This document shows positions 59,747 through 64,000 of a stretch of DNA of 64,000 nucleotides, one piece after another; positions within the stretch are counted from its first letter, which is position 1, and every line of letters begins with the position of its first letter. The position numbers were made by a program, and so were the translations under genes. The DNA is from JACVRW01 sp963819115 (GTDB taxonomy: Bacteria > Actinomycetota > Thermoleophilia > Solirubrobacterales > Thermoleophilaceae): the NCBI GenBank assembly GCA_963819115.1, contig CAWFUR010000011.1, positions 248,001-312,000 of the forward strand, read 5' to 3'. The notes beneath the pieces were generated by a model. The model was not told where the DNA came from. It saw only the letters and a list, made by a program, of their open reading frames with translations, and ran no database searches.

Positions 59747-59764
59747 GTGTGACGGCGCTCACAC
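59747..59764. promoter_or_regulatory. Perfect CRP-type palindrome (TGTGA-N6-TCACA)
   Basis: GTGTGA (59747-59752) and TCACAC (59759-59764) flank CGGCGC, a perfect match to the cAMP receptor protein consensus used by E. coli and mycobacteria. Its centre lies about 46 bp before the TetR start and 112 bp before the P450 start. It could equally be the operator of the adjacent TetR protein. Confidence 0.6.
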
Positions 59765-59789
59765 TCGGCGTCGGTGCGGGGGGGGGTCC

Positions 59790-59795
59790 TAGACT
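59790..59795 (+). promoter_or_regulatory. Candidate -10 hexamer TAGACT (leaderless)
   Basis: TAGACT ends 6 nt before the GTG at 59802. Confidence 0.45.
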
Positions 59796-59801
59796 GCCCC
59801 C

Positions 59802-60392
59802 GTGGCCACCACCCGCTCCCGCATGACGCTGGACGCGCGGCGCGAGCAGCTGCTCGACTCCGGCGCCGAGCTGTTCGCCGAGCGGGCCTACGACGACGTT
59901 TCCCTCGACGAGATCGCGGCGTTCTGCGGCGTCTCGCGCGGGCTCCTGTACCACTACTTCGACGGCAAGCGCGACTTCTATGTGGCCACCGTGCGACGCG
60001 CCTCCGACCGCCTGCGAGACGCCGAGCCGGACCCGGCCCTCGACCGTCCCGAGCAGCTCCGGAGCGGCCTGCGCGCGTACTTCGATGCGGTGGGGGCGAA
60101 CTCCGCGGCCTACGTGACCCTCCTGGGCGCTGCCGCGGGGGATCCCGAGCTGGCCGAGATCTTCGACGAGCGGCGGCGGGCCTTCGCCGACCGGGTGGTG
60201 GCCGCGCTGCCTTCGGAGGAAGCCGCCCTACCGCTGGTGGAGACCACCGCGCGGGCGTGGATCGGCGCGGTGGAGGCGGCCACGCTGGACTGGGTGGAGC
60301 GCCCGGGTGTGAGCTCAGAGGACCTGATCGTGGTGCTGGCCGAGTCGCTGCGCGCTGGACTGGCCGCGGCCGCGGGCCGGCGCTCCGCCTAA
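59802..60392 (+). CDS. TetR-family transcriptional regulator
   Basis: The 196-residue repressor has the TetR HTH: REQLLDSGAELFAERAYDDV, SLDEIAAFCGVSRGLLYHYF and DGKRDFYVATV. The helical C-terminal ligand domain is poorly conserved, as usual. It is divergent from the P450 gene, which it probably controls along with itself. Confidence 0.9.
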   Translation: MATTRSRMTLDARREQLLDSGAELFAERAYDDVSLDEIAAFCGVSRGLLYHYFDGKRDFYVATVRRASDRLRDAEPDPALDRPEQLRSGLRAYFDAVGANSAAYVTLLGAAAGDPELAEIFDERRRAFADRVVAALPSEEAALPLVETTARAWIGAVEAATLDWVERPGVSSEDLIVVLAESLRAGLAAAAGRRSA

Positions 60393-60691
60393 CGGGTCCG
60401 CGGCTTGGTGAGGCAGGTCGTGGCCACGTAGCGGCCGTGCATCGGCGTGCGCTCGAGGGGGAAGGCCAGGTCGCCGTTCAGGGCCCAGAGGTCCGTGGGG
60501 CGGTCGGCCAGGCCCCAGGGGGGCGGCCAGTTCGTCACGTGGGAGTCCTCCAGCGCCATGATCAGGGCGTCGGCCACGGCCTCCACTCCGGCGTGGCGGA
60601 ACGGCTTCCGCTGGCGGAACCGCACGACGCAGTGGTGGGAGGGCACGATCTCCCGGACCTCTCCGTGCTCGATGCGGGCGATGCGCTGCAT
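60389..60691 (-). CDS. Hypothetical protein
   Basis: The 100-residue product (RIARIEHGEVREIVPSHHCV, VVRFRQRKPFRHAGVEAVAD, WPPPWGLADRPTDLW) has mixed alpha/beta character and two adjacent His near residue 19, but I do not recognise a domain. It overlaps the TetR stop by 4 nt on the other strand. It shares a palindromic promoter core with the CDGSH gene. Confidence 0.55.
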   Translation of the reverse strand: MQRIARIEHGEVREIVPSHHCVVRFRQRKPFRHAGVEAVADALIMALEDSHVTNWPPPWGLADRPTDLWALNGDLAFPLERTPMHGRYVATTCLTKPRTR

Positions 60692-60700
60692 GGGCCCCGG

Positions 60701-60710
60701 AGCCTAGGCT
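60701..60710. promoter_or_regulatory. Palindromic divergent -10 (AGCCTAGGCT)
   Basis: The perfect palindrome AGCCTAGGCT contains TAGGCT on both strands, overlapping at TA (60705-60706). The minus copy ends 9 nt before the ATG at 60691 and the plus copy 7 nt before the ATG at 60718. This is a second bidirectional leaderless promoter candidate. Confidence 0.5.
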
Positions 60711-60717
60711 CTGTCCG

Positions 60718-60945
60718 ATGGAACCGGTTGAGATCAAGGTCCGCGACAACGGGCCCTACAAGGTCACCGGCCCGATCCGCTTGATCGACGCCGACGGTAA
60801 CGAGTACGACCTCGGTCAGGACGGCGAGCCGATCGTGTTGTGCCGGTGCGGAGGCTCGACCACCAAGCCGTTCTGCGACAAGACCCACTCCAGGATCGGG
60901 TTCGAGGCGGCCGAGCGTGCGGTGGCCGCCTCGAACGACGACTAG
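60718..60945 (+). CDS. CDGSH iron-sulfur domain protein
   Basis: The 75-residue protein has the [2Fe-2S] motif LCRCGGSTTKPFCDKTH, with three Cys and one His ligand in the CDGSH pattern, after a beta-rich N-terminus (VEIKVRDNGPYKVTGPIRLI). Such small proteins take part in electron transfer or iron handling; the exact role is unknown. Confidence 0.92.
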   Translation: MEPVEIKVRDNGPYKVTGPIRLIDADGNEYDLGQDGEPIVLCRCGGSTTKPFCDKTHSRIGFEAAERAVAASNDD

Positions 60946-60959
60946 CAAGCCGCGGCCGG

Positions 60960-61403
60960 CTAGGCGTTGGTGGTGGCCGAGGGCGGCTCGGCCGGCACCT
61001 CGGCGGGCTCGGTGATGCGGATGTGGTTGCCCCACGGATCGCGTATCGCGCAGTCGATGCCGTAGAAGCGCTCGACGGGCTCCTGGGTGATCTCCACGCC
61101 CTTGTCGCGCAGGTCCTCGTAGGTGGCCTGGCAGTCCTCGGTGGTGAAGATCGCCATGCCCACCGCGCCCTTGCCGAGCAGCTCGCGGAGCTGGGCGGCC
61201 GTGTCCTCGTCCATCGCCGGGGGTCCCGGAACCTCCAGCAGGATCTCCCGCTTCGGGTCGCCGGGTACGTTCACGGTGAGCCAGCGCATGAACTCGAGGT
61301 CCACGTCGGCCTTCACCTCGAGGCCGAGCTTCCCGACGTAGAAGTCCAGTGCCTCGTCCTGGTCGAGTACGTACAGATGTGAATGTGTGAGTGCGTTGAA
61401 CAT
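60960..61403 (-). CDS. VOC-family (glyoxalase/bleomycin resistance fold) protein
   Basis: From ATG 61403 the product has 147 residues: LTHSHLYVLDQDEALDFYVGKL, LTVNVPGDPKREILLEVPG and RDPWGNHIRITEP match the paired beta-alpha-beta-beta-beta modules of VOC proteins. His 9 and Glu residues could bind metal. Together with the AraC-type gene 10 nt upstream on the same strand it forms a frequent actinobacterial pair. Confidence 0.87.
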   Translation of the reverse strand: MFNALTHSHLYVLDQDEALDFYVGKLGLEVKADVDLEFMRWLTVNVPGDPKREILLEVPGPPAMDEDTAAQLRELLGKGAVGMAIFTTEDCQATYEDLRDKGVEITQEPVERFYGIDCAIRDPWGNHIRITEPAEVPAEPPSATTNA

Positions 61404-61413
61404 GGGACTGAAG

Positions 61414-61863
61414 CTAGCCCCGCCGGCGCGGCAAGTCTTCTCCGAAAGTGCTCGATGGGCGATCCCAGATCGCCGCCATGCACCCGGGTACGCCGGCACG
61501 GATCGCCGCTCGGGGCGCGGCCTGCTCTCGCTCCCGGTAGGCGCGAGGCGAGATGCCCACGATCTCGTTGAAGGTGCGGCTGAAGGTGCCGAGGCTCGAG
61601 AAGCCCACGTCCATGCAGATCTCCGTCACCGGCCGGTCGGTCTCCCGCAACAGGGTCATGGCCCGCTCGAGTCGCCTGCGCTGGAGGTAGCGGTGCGGCG
61701 TCTCGCCGAAGGTCACGCGGAAGCTGCGGATGAAGTGCGCTCGCGAGAGGTGCACCGAGGCCGCGAGGGCCTCGATGTCGAGGGCGTCGGCGTAGCTGCG
61801 GTCCATCGCGTCACGGGCGCGCAGCAGGCGGCGGTTGTTGTCATGGACCGCGGAGACGCTCAT
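61414..61863 (-). CDS. AraC-family transcriptional regulator (single HTH domain)
   Basis: From ATG 61863 the product has 149 residues, mainly the double-HTH domain: LDIEALAASVHLSRAHFIRSF, GETPHRYLQRRRLERAMTLL, PVTEICMDVGFSSLGTFSRTF and GISPRAYRER. There is no ligand-binding domain, only a basic tail of about 35 residues. It likely regulates the VOC gene downstream in the same operon. Confidence 0.9.
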   Translation of the reverse strand: MSVSAVHDNNRRLLRARDAMDRSYADALDIEALAASVHLSRAHFIRSFRVTFGETPHRYLQRRRLERAMTLLRETDRPVTEICMDVGFSSLGTFSRTFNEIVGISPRAYREREQAAPRAAIRAGVPGCMAAIWDRPSSTFGEDLPRRRG

Positions 61864-61886
61864 GATTCTCCCCCCTGGGCGCCCGG

Positions 61887-63530
61887 CTACACCGCAGCGC
61901 CGGCCACGAAGCTCTGGAGCACCTCCGGAGCGGGCGCGGGATCGAGCGGCAGCTCGGCCGGTCCGTGCTCCGCCAGCCAGCCCCAGACGATCCGCAGCTC
62001 GTCCACCTCGTCCGCCGGCACCGGTCCGCGCGTTCCGCGGGTCCGCGCCACGGCGCCCTCGGTGCGGTCCACGAGCTCGGAGTGACCGGGCAGCGGGCCC
62101 CAGTCGGCGAGCCGTCCGCGCACGATCCAGAAGGCGTCGAAGCGGGGCTTCACGGGATGTCTCACCAGCATCAGCCGCGGCGCCGAATGCGTGGCTCGCA
62201 GGATCCCCTCGAGCCGCTCCAGAACCCAGGCCAGGCGACCGCGCCGGCGGAGCAGGGCGGCGGCCCGCTCGTAGCGGCGGCCGGCCGACGCCTCCTCGAT
62301 CCGGCGGTCGATCTCGCTCAGCAGCTCCTGGCCCGGCTCCGCACCCTCGAAGTGGGCCAGCGCCATGTCGAGCTGGCGGCGGTAGGCGTTCGGGTCCAGG
62401 TCGCCCAGGCAGGGGGAGACGCAGCGACCCATCTGCCCGTAGGCCGAGGGATGCTCGCGCAGCTTCAGGGAGCGACCGCAGTGGCGCAGCCGGTAGAGCG
62501 AGGTGAGCTGGTCGGCCAGCTCCGTGGCCAACGCCCGGCTCCCGAGAGGTCCGACGTTCACGGCGTTCCCCACGGCGGGCTCCGCGGCCACCTCCAGCAC
62601 CGGGTAGGGGATGTCCAGGCGGCAGCGCAGGAACACGTGGCGGTCGGTGCGCTTGAGCTTGCGGTTCCCCGCCGGCTGCCATTTCTTGATCAGCCTGTTC
62701 TCCAGCACGAGCGCGCCGAGCTCGGAGTTGGTGGGCCGGTAGTCCACCACCTCGGCCCGCTCGGTCCAGCCCGCGGGGGCGCAGAAGTGAGCACGCGCGC
62801 GGGAGCGCAGCGACACCGACTTGCCCACATACAGCGGGCGGCCGCGGTCGTCGCGGAACACGTACACGCCCGGGTCGTCGGGCAGGGTCGAGAGGTCGGG
62901 CCGCTCCGACCGGGGGATGGCCTCCCCGGGCTCGGTCTTGCGCGCTCGGCGCCGCGAGCGCAGCAGGTCCAGGGCGTCGCCGACGGTCATCGCGTTCGCG
63001 CACAGGCGCGGGAAGAGGGCACAGAACACGCGCGCGCAGGTGAGGGCATCCGGCAGCGCTCGGTGCACCTCGTGCACCTCGATGCCGAGCGAGTCGGCCA
63101 GGGTCGCCAGCCCGCGCTTGCGGGCCAGGGGGGCGAAGCGGCGAGCGAGGGCGACCGTGCAGAGCGCGGGGGGCCGGGGCCAGTCAAGGCCGGCGCGCTC
63201 GAACGCCTGGCGCAGGACGCGTGTGTCGAAGCGCGCGCTGTGCGCCACCAGCACCCGCCCCTCGAGCAGGCCCGCGATCTCCGGCAGCACCTCTTCCACC
63301 GCGGGGGCGCCGTCCACCATCCCCTGCGTGATCCCGGTGAAGCGCTGGATGCCCCTGGACAGCGGGCGCTCGGGGCGCACGAGGGAGTCGAACGTCTCGT
63401 GCAGCTCGCCGCCGCCGACGAGCACGGCGCCCACCTCGGTGAGCTCGCAGAGATCGCCGCCGAGCCCGTTGGTCTCGGTGTCGAGCGCCACGAACTCGGC
63501 GCCGGCGACAGGTTGCTCGAGCAGCTCCAC
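61887..63530 (-). CDS. DnaQ-like exonuclease fused to UvrC-type GIY-YIG nuclease
   Basis: The 547-residue protein combines a DEDD 3'-5' exonuclease (residues 10-175: FVALDTETNGLGGDLCELTEVG, RVLVAHSARFDTRVLRQAFE, HRALPDALTCARV) with a UvrC-like N-terminal region. In the latter, DLSTLPDDPGVYVFRDDRG then PLYVGKSVSLRSRARAHF is the GIY-YIG nuclease, SELGALVLENRLIKKWQPAG follows, and a UVR-like segment is at about 390-420. This fusion resembles Cho/UvrC-type repair nucleases of actinobacteria. The start is GTG 63530. Confidence 0.9.
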   Translation of the reverse strand: MELLEQPVAGAEFVALDTETNGLGGDLCELTEVGAVLVGGGELHETFDSLVRPERPLSRGIQRFTGITQGMVDGAPAVEEVLPEIAGLLEGRVLVAHSARFDTRVLRQAFERAGLDWPRPPALCTVALARRFAPLARKRGLATLADSLGIEVHEVHRALPDALTCARVFCALFPRLCANAMTVGDALDLLRSRRRARKTEPGEAIPRSERPDLSTLPDDPGVYVFRDDRGRPLYVGKSVSLRSRARAHFCAPAGWTERAEVVDYRPTNSELGALVLENRLIKKWQPAGNRKLKRTDRHVFLRCRLDIPYPVLEVAAEPAVGNAVNVGPLGSRALATELADQLTSLYRLRHCGRSLKLREHPSAYGQMGRCVSPCLGDLDPNAYRRQLDMALAHFEGAEPGQELLSEIDRRIEEASAGRRYERAAALLRRRGRLAWVLERLEGILRATHSAPRLMLVRHPVKPRFDAFWIVRGRLADWGPLPGHSELVDRTEGAVARTRGTRGPVPADEVDELRIVWGWLAEHGPAELPLDPAPAPEVLQSFVAGAAV

Positions 63531-63578
63531 CGAGCCGATGCAATCTACGCCGGCGGACGGATGGAAAGTGTCCTTGCA

Positions 63579-63632
63579 AGGGAGGAGCGGAGGCCCGATC
63601 GATGATCGGGCCGAGCACCGGACCGCACCATC
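63579..63632 (+). repeat. Dispersed palindromic repeat, copy 14 (9-bp stem variant)
   Basis: GGGAGGAGCGGA, then GGCCCGATC, loop GAT, GATCGGGCC, and GAGCACCGGACCGCACCAT. One extra G in the left arm is matched by an extra C in the right arm, lengthening the stem to 9 bp. It lies between the divergent nuclease and radA genes. Confidence 0.9.
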
Positions 63633-63663
63633 ATTTGGGGGTGAAGCCGTCCACCCTCGCGCC

Positions 63664-63669
63664 TAGCCT
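63664..63669 (+). promoter_or_regulatory. Candidate -10 hexamer TAGCCT (leaderless)
   Basis: TAGCCT ends 6 nt before the radA ATG at 63676. Confidence 0.45.
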
Positions 63670-63675
63670 CGCTGT

Positions 63676-64000
63676 ATGGCCCGTTCCAGCACCCTGTTCG
63701 CCTGCTCGGCGTGCGGCCACGAGAGCCCCAAGTGGCACGGCCGCTGTCCCGGCTGCGGCGAGTGGAACACCTTCGTGGAGGAGCACCGGGCCGCCGCGTC
63801 CGCCGGCGCGGGCGGGCGCTCGAGCCGTGCCCTGCGTCCGGTGAGGCTGGCCGAGGTCGAGGCCAGCGCGGTGGACCGCATCACCACCGGTATCGGCGAG
63901 CTCGACCGGGTGCTGGGCGGTGGGATCGTGCCCGGGTCGATGGTGCTGCTGGGGGGCTCACCCGGGATCGGCAAGTCCACGCTCACCTGCGCGGCGCTGG
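63676..64000 (+). CDS. radA: DNA repair protein RadA (3' end outside window)
   Basis: The first 108 residues show the RadA layout: a four-Cys zinc finger (FACSACGHESPKWHGRCPGC), a linker, TTGIGELDRVLGGGIVPGSM and the Walker A region LLGGSPGIGKST. RadA is a RecA-like ATPase that drives branch migration during recombination. The gene continues beyond the window. Confidence 0.95.
   Translation, partial: MARSSTLFACSACGHESPKWHGRCPGCGEWNTFVEEHRAAASAGAGGRSSRALRPVRLAEVEASAVDRITTGIGELDRVLGGGIVPGSMVLLGGSPGIGKSTLTCAAL

Overview
This 64 kb window is high-GC DNA, almost wall to wall with genes, with many GTG/TTG starts and frequent 1-4 nt start/stop overlaps. The gene content fits a deep-branching actinobacterium, most likely of the Thermoleophilia/Solirubrobacterales type (inference from gene content, not a computed placement). 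Supporting features are F420-type oxidoreductases, a DUF2277 protein, a DnaQ-UvrC fusion, PP-loop TilS beside Hpt and FtsH, ClpC, and a mycobacterial-type acyl-CoA reductase fusion. I see no prophage, transposase, rRNA, tRNA or CRISPR array.

Layout. 1-11 kb: sulfatase end, ArsA-type ATPase with a small partner, C5-epimerase-like exported protein, lipoprotein, aldo/keto reductase, TerC, an SRPBCC-ArsR operon facing clpP, M28 peptidase, Ca2+/H+ antiporter. 11-17.9 kb: small membrane proteins, then lipid catabolism (acyl-CoA dehydrogenase, PadR regulator, hydroxyacyl-CoA dehydrogenase, a 3HCDH_C-crotonase fusion) followed by sirtuin and Bcp peroxiredoxin. 17.9-24.9 kb: methyltransferase, F420/flavin enzymes, P450, SnoaL-like proteins. 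24.9-34.8 kb: a large murein hydrolase, two coiled-coil proteins around a nucleoside phosphorylase, an epimerase, an acyltransferase, a two-domain fatty acyl-CoA reductase, and an HTH-adenylate cyclase fusion. 34.8-38.7 kb: tilS-hpt-ftsH. 38.8-43.5 kb: accessory metabolism with degraded gene pieces. 43.5-45.3 kb: folP-folB-folK. 45.3-47.3 kb: two-component pair. 47.5-51.3 kb: fabG-acpP-fabF-fabI-coaX. 51.4-58.2 kb: DUF559 protein, dus, greA, lysS, clpC. 58.2-64 kb: P450/TetR, CDGSH protein, VOC/AraC, DnaQ-UvrC nuclease, start of radA.

The most striking signal is a dispersed palindromic repeat of about 45 bp, found at 13 places in the window, two of which hold two copies. It begins GGAGGAGCG, has a core stem GCCCGATC/GATCGGGC around a 3-nt loop, and ends GAGCACCGGACCATG. 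Copies sit beside gene ends, one is inserted inside the palindrome of another, subtypes carry compensating changes in both stem arms, and three copies are translated inside genes (epimerase, ClpP, SRPBCC protein). Five of its six reading frames lack a stop codon. It behaves like a REP/MITE-type element, but no mobilising enzyme is encoded here.

Regulatory reading. At least 15 genes start 6-9 nt after a TANNNT hexamer without a Shine-Dalgarno sequence, which suggests many leaderless transcripts. Two divergent gene pairs share overlapping -10 hexamers. A perfect CRP-type palindrome (TGTGA-N6-TCACA) lies between a P450 and a TetR gene, and the window also encodes a predicted active adenylate cyclase fused to a DNA-binding domain.
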